Below, in pieces: positions 7,960-17,277 of a stretch of 64,000 nt of DNA. Positions within the stretch are counted from its first letter, which is position 1, and the number at the start of each line of letters is the position of its first letter. The DNA is from Clostridia bacterium (GTDB taxonomy: Bacteria; Bacillota; Clostridia; UMGS1840; HGM11507). The notes under the pieces are model-generated. The model searched no databases and was not told the origin of the DNA. It worked only from the letters and a program-made list of their open reading frames with translations. Both the position numbers and the translations under genes were made by a program. The stretch lies in NCBI GenBank assembly GCA_017554615.1, contig JAFZHY010000004.1:1-64000 (forward strand). Direction: 5' to 3'.

Positions 7960-8613
7960 ATGGGAGAACATATTTTAATCAAAAATTATGACGAACCCCC
8001 TGTAAACAAAGATGAAATTTTAAGATATATGGGTATGGGGGAAAAAACCCAAGAAATTGATAATTTAATAAACGAATCTTTAGATGAAATAAAAGGTAAA
8101 CTTAACTATAAAGTATGCTATATAAAACTACCTGTTAAGGTAGATGACAAAGTAGATTTCGGATATTTTACATGTGAGTCAAAAGATTTGTCAAAAAACT
8201 TAGAAAGTGTAAAAGAGGCTGTAATTTTTGGTGCAACTATTGGTATTGAGATTGACAGACTTATTGTTAAATACACTAAACTGTCCCCTGTAAAAGCGCT
8301 TATCTTTCAGGCGATAGGAGCAGAAAGAATAGAAGCCTTATGTGATAAGTTTTGTAGAGAGATTAAAAAAAACCATTTTATAAAGCCGAGATTCAGTCCT
8401 GGTTACGGAGATTTTAGTTTAAATTATCAAAAGGAAATATTTAAACTTTTATCCCCTTATAAACACATAGGCTTAACTCTTAACGAAAGCCTTGTTATGA
8501 CACCTTCAAAATCGGTTACAGCGATTATAGGAATATCGGATAACTTTTGTAAAGAGAAAGCACCGTGTGAAAAATGCGATAAAATTGAATGTGAATTCAG
8601 GAGAAAACAATGA
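7960..8613 (+). CDS. Stand-alone MetH reactivation (AdoMet-binding) domain protein
   Basis: The 217-residue product resembles the C-terminal activation domain of cobalamin-dependent methionine synthase, including RFSPGYGDFS, which corresponds to the RxSPGYGD AdoMet-binding motif. In full-length MetH this domain lets AdoMet remethylate oxidised cob(II)alamin. Here it is a separate gene that overlaps metH by 4 bp, and the metH product lacks the domain. It should therefore act in trans on the neighbouring enzyme. The C-terminus has a cysteine-rich tail (APCEKCDKIEC) that could bind metal or an iron-sulfur cluster; this is inference. The reductant partner is not encoded nearby. Confidence 0.85.
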   Translation: MGEHILIKNYDEPPVNKDEILRYMGMGEKTQEIDNLINESLDEIKGKLNYKVCYIKLPVKVDDKVDFGYFTCESKDLSKNLESVKEAVIFGATIGIEIDRLIVKYTKLSPVKALIFQAIGAERIEALCDKFCREIKKNHFIKPRFSPGYGDFSLNYQKEIFKLLSPYKHIGLTLNESLVMTPSKSVTAIIGISDNFCKEKAPCEKCDKIECEFRRKQ

Positions 8614-10997
8614 AATTAAAAGAATATTTAAAAAATAACACAATATATTTAGACGGAGGTATGGGAACTCTTCTTCAGAAAGAGGGGCTTATGCCGGGGG
8701 AACACCCTGAATACTGGAACATATCTTGCCCTAAGATAATCACAAAAATTCATAAAGATTATTTTGATGCCGGAAGCAATATAGTAAACACCAATACTTT
8801 CGGTGCAAATTCTCTTAAGTTTTCTATGGATGAACTTGATAATATAATAAAAAATGCAGTCTTAAATGCTAAAAATGCCCGAAGTGAAAGTATAAATAAC
8901 TATCCTAAATGGGTTGCTTTAGATGTAGGGCCTTTGGGAAGAATGTTAGCCCCATACGGTGATTTGGACTTTTGCGATGCAGTTGATATTTTTAAAAATA
9001 CTATATCATTAGGCGTTAAATACGGAGTAGACTTAATTTTTATTGAAACTATGAATGATTTATATGAAACAAAGGCAGCACTTCTTGCAGCAAAAGAAAC
9101 CTGCGACCTTCCTGTGTTTGTTTCAAACGCATACAGTGAAGACGGACGCCTTATGACAGGTGCAGACCCTCTAAGCGTTATTTCACTTTTAGAGGGAATG
9201 GGTGCTGACGCTATCGGGATGAATTGTTCGTTTGGTCCAAAAGAACTTGGAAAGGTAGCAGAGGAGTATTTAAAATATGCATCAGTTCCTGTAATTTTAA
9301 AGCCTAATGCAGGTCTTCCGAAATCTGTAAACGGCAAAACTGTGTTTAATGTATCGCCTGATGAATTTGCCAATGATGTACTTGCCCTTTTAAATAAAGG
9401 GGTAAGATGTGTCGGAGGGTGCTGTGGAACAACACCTGAGTATATAAAAACCCTTTATGACTTTTCAAAGGATGTTAAATTAGAAGAAATAAAAGATAAG
9501 AATTTAACAGTTGTTTCATCATATTCAAAGAGTGTTGTATTTTCCAAAATTCCTGTTCTTATAGGGGAGAGAATCAATCCGACAGGCAAGAAAAGATTTA
9601 AAGAAGCATTAAAGGAAAATGACATAAATTATATTTTAAAAGAGGGACTTAGCCAACAGGAAAAGGGCGTTCATATCCTTGATGTTAATGTTGGGCTACC
9701 TGATATAGACGAAGAAAAAATGCTTACAGACTCTGTAAAAGAACTTCAGGCAGTAACCAATCTTCCTCTTCAGATTGACACTTCAAACCCGTCTGCTATG
9801 GAGAAAGCATTAAGAATATATAACGGAAAAGCAATGATAAACTCTGTAAACGGTAAGGAAGAAAGTATGGCATCAGTTTTCCCACTCGCTAAAAAATACG
9901 GTGGAGTGATAGTTGCCTTAACTTTAGATGAAAACGGAATTCCCGAAAAAGCAGAAGAAAGAGTTGATATTGCAAGAAGAATTTTAGAAAGAGCAAAAGA
10001 ATACGGAATAAATAAAAAAGATATTATATTTGACCCTCTTGCTCTTACTATAAGTTCATCTGAAAGTGCAGCGAAAGAAACTCTTAAGGCAGTTAAAATA
10101 ATAAAAGAAGAACTTGGATGTCATACATCTTTAGGTGTATCCAATGTTTCTTTCGGTCTTCCCGAAAGAGAGATTATAAACAGCAGTTTCTTTACAATGG
10201 CATTATTTAACGGACTTTCTGCAGCAATTATGAACCCTTATTCTTTTGAAATGTTAAAGTCATATTATTCGTATTTAGCACTAACCGGAATGGACAGTAA
10301 TTGTGTTAATTACATAGATTTTGCGTCTTCTTTTGTAAAGGAAGAATATAAAGAAAATAAAAGAGAAGAAAAGGAAAAAAATAATTATTCTCCTCTTATG
10401 AATTCTATTATAAAAGGGCTTAAAGAACTATCAGGAGAACATACAAAAGAACTTCTTACTAAGAAAGATGCGTTAAAAATTGTTAATGAAGAAATTATCC
10501 CTGCACTTGATATTGTAGGTGTAGGATATGAGAATAAAACATTATATCTTCCTCAACTGCTTATGAGCGCAGAGGCTGCAAAGTCTGCCTTTGAAGTAAT
10601 AAAAGAGGCTTCGTCAAAAACTTCCAAAGGGGATAAATGCACCTTTGTTATAGCAACTGTTAAAGGGGACATTCACGATATAGGCAAAAACATTGTTAAA
10701 CTACTTCTTGAAAACTATGGGTTTAATACCATAGATTTAGGAAAGGATGTACCACCCGAAGAAATTTTAGAGGCAGTTACTAAAAACAACTCTCCTTTAT
10801 GTGGACTGAGCGCTCTTATGACGACAACAGTACCTGCAATGGAAGAAACAATAAAACTATTAAGAGAAAAAGCCCCATGGTGCAAAGTTGTTGTAGGGGG
10901 AGCAGTGCTTAATGAAGAATATGCAAAAAAGATTGATGCAGATAAATATGCAAAAGACGCAATGGAAACAGTAAGGTATGCTTTAAATATCAGATAA
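8610..10997 (+). CDS. metH: Cobalamin-dependent methionine synthase (without activation domain)
   Basis: The 795-residue enzyme has the modules in MetH order. Residues 1 to about 285 are homocysteine-binding, with zinc ligands in GMNCSFGP and GGCCGTTPEYI. About 305-570 is the methyl-THF-binding (pterin) barrel starting LIGERINPTGKKR. About 585-665 is the cobalamin cap. About 670-795 is the B12-binding domain with DIHDIGKN, whose His ligates cobalt. It transfers methyl from methyl-THF to homocysteine. The usual fourth domain, for reactivation, is absent and is encoded by the gene just upstream. A strong terminator follows, ending the operon. Confidence 0.93.
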   Translation: MKLKEYLKNNTIYLDGGMGTLLQKEGLMPGEHPEYWNISCPKIITKIHKDYFDAGSNIVNTNTFGANSLKFSMDELDNIIKNAVLNAKNARSESINNYPKWVALDVGPLGRMLAPYGDLDFCDAVDIFKNTISLGVKYGVDLIFIETMNDLYETKAALLAAKETCDLPVFVSNAYSEDGRLMTGADPLSVISLLEGMGADAIGMNCSFGPKELGKVAEEYLKYASVPVILKPNAGLPKSVNGKTVFNVSPDEFANDVLALLNKGVRCVGGCCGTTPEYIKTLYDFSKDVKLEEIKDKNLTVVSSYSKSVVFSKIPVLIGERINPTGKKRFKEALKENDINYILKEGLSQQEKGVHILDVNVGLPDIDEEKMLTDSVKELQAVTNLPLQIDTSNPSAMEKALRIYNGKAMINSVNGKEESMASVFPLAKKYGGVIVALTLDENGIPEKAEERVDIARRILERAKEYGINKKDIIFDPLALTISSSESAAKETLKAVKIIKEELGCHTSLGVSNVSFGLPEREIINSSFFTMALFNGLSAAIMNPYSFEMLKSYYSYLALTGMDSNCVNYIDFASSFVKEEYKENKREEKEKNNYSPLMNSIIKGLKELSGEHTKELLTKKDALKIVNEEIIPALDIVGVGYENKTLYLPQLLMSAEAAKSAFEVIKEASSKTSKGDKCTFVIATVKGDIHDIGKNIVKLLLENYGFNTIDLGKDVPPEEILEAVTKNNSPLCGLSALMTTTVPAMEETIKLLREKAPWCKVVVGGAVLNEEYAKKIDADKYAKDAMETVRYALNIR

Positions 10998-11030
10998 AAA
11001 GAGTGCAGTAAGATTACTGCACTCTTTTTA
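10996..11030 (+). terminator. Terminator after metH
   Basis: A long perfect inverted repeat, AAAAAGAGTGCAGTAA against TTACTGCACTCTTTTT, begins at the metH stop codon and ends in T residues. Confidence 0.9.
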
Positions 11031-11040
11031 TATATTTTTC

Positions 11041-11069
11041 TTGCTCTTTTTGTAACTTTATAGTATAAT
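11041..11069 (+). promoter_or_regulatory. Promoter of the SNF symporter gene
   Basis: TATAAT (11064-11069) lies 17 bp after a weak -35 TTGCTC (11041-11046). The start codon is at 11105. Confidence 0.6.
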
Positions 11070-11104
11070 AGTGCATTATATGTGATTTTTTGGAGGAAAC
11101 TTTT

Positions 11105-12463
11105 ATGGGAAATGAAAACAGAGGTTCATTTACGGGCAAACTTGGCTTTGTTCTTGCTGCGGCAGGTTCGGCAGTTGGCTTAGGTAATATATGGAGATTT
11201 CCGTACCTTGCTGCAAAATACGGTGGAGGTATATTCTTATTTGTTTATATATGCTTAGTGCTTAGTTTTGGCTTTGCTCTTATGGCAGGGGAAATTGCAC
11301 TGGGAAGAAAAACAGGGCTTAGCGCTATTGGTGCATTTAAGATTTTAAATAAGAAATATGCATTTATAGGCTATCTTGCTGCTTTAGTTCCGGCTATAAT
11401 TCTTCCTTATTACTCTGTAATAGGCGGATGGGTTTTAAAATACTTATCAGTTTTTGTAACAGGGCATGGATCTAGTGCATCTTATGATACATACTTCGGT
11501 CAGTTTATTTCAAGTGCTACTGAGCCTGTTATATGGTTTGTATTATTTGTAACTGTTACAGCAGTTATTGTTATGTTCGGCGTTGAAAAAGGTATAGAAA
11601 AAGTAAGCAAAATAATGATGCCGGTGCTTGTTGGGTTGTCTGTAGTTATTGCAGGATATTCGGTGTCTTTACCGGGGGCTTTTGACGGAGTGCTTTATTA
11701 CATACTTCCTGATTTTTCAAAGTTTTCTGTTGAGACAGTTCTTGGAGCAATGGGGCAAATGTTTTATTCAATGTCTCTTGCAATGGGGATAATGATAACA
11801 TACGGTTCTTATATGAAAAAAGATGTATCATTAGAAGGGGCAGTTAAACAAATAGAACTTTTTGACACGGGTATAGCATTTTTAGCAGGTCTTATGATTA
11901 TTCCTGCAACTTATGCATTCTCAGGCGGAGACCCTGCGGCATTAGGTAAAGGGCCAAGCCTTATGTTTGTTGCTCTTCCTAAAATCTTTGATACAATGTG
12001 GGGTGGGCATATAATAGGAATAGTATTCTTTGTGCTTGTTCTTTTAGCTGCTCTTACTTCATCTATTTCACTTATGGAAACAGTTGTATCAATTATCTGT
12101 GATAAACTGAAAATAAAAAGAATTGTATCTTGTATAATAGTTTATGTATTTTCTTTAATATTAGGTTTATTATCATGCTATGGATACAGTATTTTTGATG
12201 AAGTTAAAATAATTGGAATGCAGTTCTTAGATTTCTTTGACTTTATATCCAACAGTGTTATAATGCCGATAGTTGCATTCTTAACCTGTATTTTCATAGG
12301 CTACATTATTAAGCCAAAAGCACTTATCGATGAAATAGAACTTACAGGAACTTTTAAAAGAAAGAAATTATTTGAAGTAGTTATAAAATATGTTGCTCCT
12401 GTGTTTATTGTTTTAATTCTTCTTTCATCAGTGCTTGAAGCATTCGGAATATTTAAAATATAA
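11105..12463 (+). CDS. Sodium:neurotransmitter symporter (SNF/NSS) family transporter
   Basis: The 452-residue membrane protein starts LGFVLAAAGSAVGLGNIWRF, the TM1 signature of the NSS/SNF family (LeuT fold), with the sodium-site residues in AAAGSAVGLGN. About eleven to twelve helices follow. These transporters bring in amino acids or related amines with Na+; the substrate is not predictable here, though tyrosine or tryptophan are common in bacteria. The ATG at 11105 is preceded by GGAGG; an upstream in-frame start at 11090 lies inside that ribosome site. The gene has its own promoter and shares a bidirectional terminator with the convergent sulP gene. Confidence 0.88.
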   Translation: MGNENRGSFTGKLGFVLAAAGSAVGLGNIWRFPYLAAKYGGGIFLFVYICLVLSFGFALMAGEIALGRKTGLSAIGAFKILNKKYAFIGYLAALVPAIILPYYSVIGGWVLKYLSVFVTGHGSSASYDTYFGQFISSATEPVIWFVLFVTVTAVIVMFGVEKGIEKVSKIMMPVLVGLSVVIAGYSVSLPGAFDGVLYYILPDFSKFSVETVLGAMGQMFYSMSLAMGIMITYGSYMKKDVSLEGAVKQIELFDTGIAFLAGLMIIPATYAFSGGDPAALGKGPSLMFVALPKIFDTMWGGHIIGIVFFVLVLLAALTSSISLMETVVSIICDKLKIKRIVSCIIVYVFSLILGLLSCYGYSIFDEVKIIGMQFLDFFDFISNSVIMPIVAFLTCIFIGYIIKPKALIDEIELTGTFKRKKLFEVVIKYVAPVFIVLILLSSVLEAFGIFKI

Positions 12464-12469
12464 TCAAAA

Positions 12470-12501
12470 AAAGGGTAAACGAAAACTTTCGTTTACCCTT
12501 T
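12470..12501. terminator. Bidirectional terminator between convergent transporter genes
   Basis: AAAGGGTAAACGAAA pairs with TTTCGTTTACCCTTT around a short centre, flanked by A and T runs. It should end both the SNF gene (plus) and the sulP gene (minus). Confidence 0.85.
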
Positions 12502-12512
12502 AAATTTATCTT

Positions 12513-14171
12513 TTAGCGTCTTTTTTTAATTTTTTTACTAAGTTCTACGATTGATTCTGCTTCTTTATACGCATCGGAAACTGTGTCAAAGAACATTTCT
12601 TTCTTTATGCCCTCCATACCGCCTAAGTTGGATATGATTTTTAAAGGTTGTTCGCTTACTCCTGCAAACATTGGAAGAATATGCTCTTCCTTACATCTTT
12701 TTTGAATTTTTTCTAATGCGTCATACGCAGTAGCATCCATAACTGTCATTTTAGACATATCAAATATAACAATATTTAATTTTGTATTTATATCTCTTAA
12801 AACATCTAAAAAATTACTTGCAGAGCCAAAGAATAACGGACCGTTTATTTCATAAATCATAATCTTATCATTGTTATATAAATTGCTGTCATATTCGTCT
12901 GTTTTATAAGATTTAACAGTAGTATTGTCTGAAACCTTCATAACAATTAAGACAAGTGCTAAAATCATTCCCACTTCAATAGCAACTACAAGGTCAAAAA
13001 CAACGGTTAAAATAAAGGTAACCATCATAACCAAAGCATCGCTTTTTGAAGATTTTAAAAGAGTTTTCATAGATTTTATTTCTGCCATATTGTAGGAAAC
13101 AACTACAAGGATACCGGAAAGTGCAGACATTGGAATAAGTTTTGCATATGGCATAAATACAAGCATTATAAGAAATAATGTTATGGCATGGATAATACCT
13201 GCCATAGGAGTTTTTCCACCGTTTTTAATATTTGCCGCTGTTCTTGCTATTGCACCTGTTGCAGGGATACCACCGAAGAATGAAACGGAAATATTTGCTA
13301 TACCCTGACCGATAAGTTCTGCATTTGAATCGTGTTTTTTACCTGTCATCCCGTCTGCAACAACTGCTGAAAGCAAAGATTCAATCGCTGCTAAAAGAGC
13401 AATAGTAAATGCAGGAGATATAAGAGTTTTTAAAGTTTCAAAATCTATTTTTGGTAAACTTGGCAAAGGCAGAGAGCCTGAAATTTCACCAAACTGAGTT
13501 TCAATAGTGTTAACAGGCAGTTTAAATATTGTAACCAATAATGTTGTAACAATAAGTGCTATTAAAGAGCCTGGTATTTTTTTATTTATCTTAGGCCATA
13601 AAAACGAAATTGCAATAGTTAAAACACCGATAGCAGTTGCCCATAAGTTAATACTAGAAAAGTTTTCAAAATATGCTATCCATTTATGTATAAATTCTGA
13701 CGGTATGCCTGAAATATTAAGACCTAAAAGGTCGTTAATCTGGGTAGACATAAGTGTAACTGCAATACCAGTTGTAAACCCGACGGTAATTGTATACGGT
13801 ATGTATTTTATAACGTTACCCAATTTAAAAATACCAAAGAGAACTAAGAATACACCTGCCATAAGTGTAGCAATAATAAGACCGTCTATTCTGTACTGAG
13901 CAATTATTCCGCAGATGATAACAACGAATGCTCCCGTAGGCCCACCAATCTGAACGTCGCTTCCACCGAAAAAGGATATACAAAAACCGGCAATGAATGC
14001 AGTTATAAGACCTTTTTCAGGAGAAACACCTGAAGAAATTGCAAGAGCGATAGATAAAGGCAGAGCAATTATTGCAACTATAATTCCTGCAATAAGGTCT
14101 TTAGACCAGGTGCCGTCTTTAAAATATCCCCCTAAATTTTTAAAAACCTCAAAAGACTTAGGTTTATACAT
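12513..14171 (-). CDS. SulP family anion permease with STAS domain
   Basis: The 552-residue protein has the SulP (SLC26) architecture: a membrane part of 10-14 helices (residues about 25-430), with family features near DLIAGIIVAIIALPLSIALA and GGIPATGAIARTAANIKNGG, then a C-terminal cytoplasmic STAS domain (about 450-550; FDMSKMTVMDATAYDAL). SulP proteins carry sulfate, bicarbonate or other anions, some with sodium; the substrate here is unknown. ATG at 14171 with AGGGGAT upstream. It appears to be the second gene of a minus-strand pair, 21 bp after a zinc-ribbon protein gene. Confidence 0.9.
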   Translation of the reverse strand: MYKPKSFEVFKNLGGYFKDGTWSKDLIAGIIVAIIALPLSIALAISSGVSPEKGLITAFIAGFCISFFGGSDVQIGGPTGAFVVIICGIIAQYRIDGLIIATLMAGVFLVLFGIFKLGNVIKYIPYTITVGFTTGIAVTLMSTQINDLLGLNISGIPSEFIHKWIAYFENFSSINLWATAIGVLTIAISFLWPKINKKIPGSLIALIVTTLLVTIFKLPVNTIETQFGEISGSLPLPSLPKIDFETLKTLISPAFTIALLAAIESLLSAVVADGMTGKKHDSNAELIGQGIANISVSFFGGIPATGAIARTAANIKNGGKTPMAGIIHAITLFLIMLVFMPYAKLIPMSALSGILVVVSYNMAEIKSMKTLLKSSKSDALVMMVTFILTVVFDLVVAIEVGMILALVLIVMKVSDNTTVKSYKTDEYDSNLYNNDKIMIYEINGPLFFGSASNFLDVLRDINTKLNIVIFDMSKMTVMDATAYDALEKIQKRCKEEHILPMFAGVSEQPLKIISNLGGMEGIKKEMFFDTVSDAYKEAESIVELSKKIKKRR

Positions 14172-14192
14172 GTTAATAACACATCCCCTTAT

Positions 14193-14771
14193 TTAATTTA
14201 AAATATCTTTAAGTACCAAATCAATATTATCAAACGAAACAGGTAAAGCATAATTACATTTATCGCAGATAATATAAAGCCCCTTTTCATTATAGGCAAC
14301 AGAATATGTGCTTTTACAATCGCACACCTTTATTTTTTCAGGATGCTCATACACAATTTTAGATAAAGTAACCATCTGTTCAATTACATGAGCGTCTGCA
14401 ATATAGTGTGCCTCTTCGGTGTATTCGCTGCCTTCTTTTATATATTCTTTAATTTTTTCTTTGATTTTTTCCCTGTTTCCTACGAATAAAACATTTGCTT
14501 CATAGTAAGGGCAGGAAAAAGAAAAACAATCTTTAGAGAAGAACTGATTAAAAGGCACCATAAAAGAATGCTCCTCTTTGCACACAGGGCAGAAAAGTTC
14601 TATCTTAAAAGACTTTGTAGAATTTTTTGTAACCTTGATTTTGCTTTTTTCACACTCGCAAAAATAGTCTTTAACTCTGTTTCCCGAAAAGTCAAATATA
14701 TTTATATCAACTATCCTGTAATCGTCGCAATCAGGACAGATGAATGCAATGCCGGTGGTTTTAGTTTTCAT
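14193..14771 (-). CDS. Cysteine-rich zinc-ribbon protein, unknown function
   Basis: The 192-residue product carries several paired cysteines: CPDC near the N-terminus, CEC, CPVC, then CDC and CDKC near the C-terminus. This suggests two or three zinc ribbons that do not match a family I can name (a CpXC-like domain is possible). The middle part is helical and charged. It has no signal peptide or membrane segment, so it should be cytoplasmic. GGGAG precedes the ATG, and TATAAT-like boxes lie just upstream on the minus strand. It is transcribed with the SulP permease gene; whether it regulates or assists that transporter is unknown. Confidence 0.6.
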   Translation of the reverse strand: MKTKTTGIAFICPDCDDYRIVDINIFDFSGNRVKDYFCECEKSKIKVTKNSTKSFKIELFCPVCKEEHSFMVPFNQFFSKDCFSFSCPYYEANVLFVGNREKIKEKIKEYIKEGSEYTEEAHYIADAHVIEQMVTLSKIVYEHPEKIKVCDCKSTYSVAYNEKGLYIICDKCNYALPVSFDNIDLVLKDILN

Positions 14772-14863
14772 AAAATCACTCCCTAAGAAGTTATTATATA
14801 ATATAAGTATAAAAAAATCAAATAAATACTTAAAAAAATATTTTAATTTTATAAATAATATAG

Positions 14864-14869
14864 TATAAT
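14864..14869 (+). promoter_or_regulatory. -10 box of the murD operon promoter
   Basis: A perfect TATAAT 40 bp before the murD start sits in a very AT-rich region; no clear -35 box is seen at 17 bp. Confidence 0.5.
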
Positions 14870-14909
14870 GAAAAGTAAATTATAATTACAAAAAGGGCGG
14901 GGCAAAAAA

Positions 14910-16277
14910 ATGTTTGCAAATTTTTTGGACTTTAAAGAAAAAATGAAAGGTAAAACGGTTAATGTTATCGGGCTGGGGGTCAGTAATATCCCTCTTGTTA
15001 AAATGCTTGTATCTTTCGGGGCATTTGTTATAGGCAGAGATAAAAATGAAGATATATCTTTAGATGTTGATATTTCATATAAACTTGGAGAAGATTATTT
15101 AAAAGATATAAAAGGAGATTATATTTTTAAATCTCCTGGTATCCGTCCTGACCTTCCTGAGTTTTTGGAATTTACAAAAAACGGTGGAATACTTACCTCT
15201 GAAATGGAAGTGTTTTTTGATGTTTGCCCTTGTAAGATTATCGCAGTAACAGGGAGCGACGGTAAAACAACTACAACTTCTCTTATTTCAGAACTTTTAA
15301 AGGAAGCAGGGTACTTAGTTCACACAGGGGGAAATATAGGCACACCCCTGCTACCTAACATAGAAAATATAAAACCTGATGATATATGCGTTGTGGAACT
15401 TTCAAGTTTTCAACTTATGACTATGAAAAAATCTCCGTCTGTGGCTGTTATAACCAATATAACTCCTAATCATCTTGACGTTCATAAATCGTATGAAGAG
15501 TATATTTTAGCAAAAGAAAATATAACTAAATTTCAAACTAAAGAGGATAAACTCATAGTAAATTACGATAATGAAATAACAAGAAAAATCGGAGAAAATA
15601 AGAAAGATAATGTTTGTTATTTTTCACTTAATGCACTCTGTAAAGACGGTTTATATTATGAAGACTTAAAAATTTTAGAAAAAGGCGAAAAACTTATTGA
15701 TATAAAAGATATAAAAATACCAGGAATGCATAATGTTGATAATTATATGGCAGCCTATCTTGCAGTAAAAGATTATATAACAGTTGATGTTTTAAAAAAA
15801 GTTGCAAAGAATTTTAAAGGGGTAAATCACAGAATAGAGTTTGTTAAAGAAGAAAACGGAGTAAAATATTATAACGATTCTATTGCTTCAAGCCCTACAA
15901 GAACAACTGCGTGTATAAATGCTTTTTATTCTATGGGTAAAAAGCCGATACTTATATTAGGCGGAAAAAATAAAAATCTTGATTTTACTTTGCTTGGTAA
16001 GGAAATAGTAAATAAAACCAAGAAAATATATCTTGTGGGAGACCTTAAAAACCCTCATCTTAATACAGCGAAGGCAATAGAAAAAGCAGTTTATGATGTG
16101 GATAAGAATTTCCCTGTGGAATTTTTCTATACCTTGGAAGAAACGGTTAAAAAAGTAAAAGAAGACGCAGATAAAGGAGATATTGTAGTATTATCTCCCG
16201 CAAGTACAAGTTTTGATAAATATAAAAATTTTGAAGAAAGAGGAAATCTTTTTAAAGAGTATGTAAATAATGGATAG
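14910..16277 (+). CDS. murD: UDP-N-acetylmuramoylalanine-D-glutamate ligase
   Basis: The 455-residue Mur ligase adds D-glutamate to UDP-MurNAc-L-Ala in the cytoplasm. An N-terminal Rossmann-like domain (VNVIGLGVSNIPLVK) is followed by the ATP-binding P-loop TGSDGKTTTT near residue 115, by SSFQL and NITPNHLDVHKSYEEY, and by the C-terminal domain with NHRIEFV and LGGKNKNLDF. Length is normal. The ATG follows GGGCGGGG. The gene is not in a dcw cluster here. Instead it leads an operon with three M42 peptidase paralogues (8-bp overlap with the first) and a PLP enzyme. Confidence 0.93.
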   Translation: MFANFLDFKEKMKGKTVNVIGLGVSNIPLVKMLVSFGAFVIGRDKNEDISLDVDISYKLGEDYLKDIKGDYIFKSPGIRPDLPEFLEFTKNGGILTSEMEVFFDVCPCKIIAVTGSDGKTTTTSLISELLKEAGYLVHTGGNIGTPLLPNIENIKPDDICVVELSSFQLMTMKKSPSVAVITNITPNHLDVHKSYEEYILAKENITKFQTKEDKLIVNYDNEITRKIGENKKDNVCYFSLNALCKDGLYYEDLKILEKGEKLIDIKDIKIPGMHNVDNYMAAYLAVKDYITVDVLKKVAKNFKGVNHRIEFVKEENGVKYYNDSIASSPTRTTACINAFYSMGKKPILILGGKNKNLDFTLLGKEIVNKTKKIYLVGDLKNPHLNTAKAIEKAVYDVDKNFPVEFFYTLEETVKKVKEDADKGDIVVLSPASTSFDKYKNFEERGNLFKEYVNNG

Positions 16278-17277
16278 TTTAAAAGAACTTCTTAGTGTTA
16301 ATACAGTATCAGGCAGTGAGTTGTCCGGCAGTAATAAAGTTTATGAAATTTTTTCAAATAGTGGAGCAGAAGTTACGCTCGACAAACTTTCAAATGTTAT
16401 TGCCACAAAAAATAAAAAAGGAAAGTTTAAGGTTTTATTAGATGCCCATTTTGATACAATAGGGCTTATGGTAACTAAAATCTTAAAAGGCGGTTTTATA
16501 AAATTTACTGCTTTGGGCGGAGTAGACCCAAGAATTTTACCCTCCCTTACTGTTACAGTGCACGGAAGTAAAGATATAACAGGGGTTATAGGTGTTGTCC
16601 CTCCTCATCTTTTAAAAGGGGACGATAAGAGTGCCTATAAAATTGAAGATTTGTTTATTGATACAGGGAAAGACGAAGAAGAACTAAAAAAAATAGTATC
16701 CGTAGGGGATGTTATATCTTTTAAAAGCGAGTATACTGAACTTTTAAATGGCAGGATTGCATCGGCAGGTCTTGACGATAAAATAGGCGTCTATATAGTA
16801 TCTGAAGTTTTAAGTAAGATGGATAATGAAAATATCTGTCTTTTTGGTGTTGCAACTATCGGTGAAGAGATAGGCTTAAAAGGCGCAAAAGTTATCAGTA
16901 ACTTTGACGACTTTGACTTGGCAATTATAATTGATGTAACCCACGGTATGACACCTGATGCTATTAAAAACAGAGCGTTTGAATTAGGTAAAGGCCCTGT
17001 TATAACTCTTGGCCCATCCCTTTCAAAAGAGTATAACGATAAGATTAAAAAGGTTGCAAATAAAAAGAATATAGATATCCAGATAGAAGTTGAGCCAGGA
17101 AATACAGGCACAAATGCATGGGTATATCATAGCCTTAAAACTTCCTGTCCGTCTGTTATGGTGTCTGTTCCTTTAAGATATATGCACACATCCTATGAAG
17201 TTTGTGATAAAGGGGATATTTTATCTTCTGTTGATTTAATTTTAGAGTTTTTAAATTCAATAGGGGGTGAAGTGTAA
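16270..17277 (+). CDS. M42 family metallo-aminopeptidase (intact active site)
   Basis: The 335-residue protein belongs to the M42 (TET/FrvX/YsdC) family of dinuclear metallo-aminopeptidases, cytosolic peptide-trimming enzymes that often form dodecamers. All expected ligands are visible: His in LLDAHFDTIG, Asp in AGLDDKIG, the catalytic Glu-Glu in TIGEEIGLKGA, Asp in IIIDVTHG and the final His in RYMHTS. It overlaps murD by 8 bp and the next paralogue by one base. Of the three tandem copies this is the one with complete catalytic residues. Confidence 0.9.
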   Translation: MDSLKELLSVNTVSGSELSGSNKVYEIFSNSGAEVTLDKLSNVIATKNKKGKFKVLLDAHFDTIGLMVTKILKGGFIKFTALGGVDPRILPSLTVTVHGSKDITGVIGVVPPHLLKGDDKSAYKIEDLFIDTGKDEEELKKIVSVGDVISFKSEYTELLNGRIASAGLDDKIGVYIVSEVLSKMDNENICLFGVATIGEEIGLKGAKVISNFDDFDLAIIIDVTHGMTPDAIKNRAFELGKGPVITLGPSLSKEYNDKIKKVANKKNIDIQIEVEPGNTGTNAWVYHSLKTSCPSVMVSVPLRYMHTSYEVCDKGDILSSVDLILEFLNSIGGEV

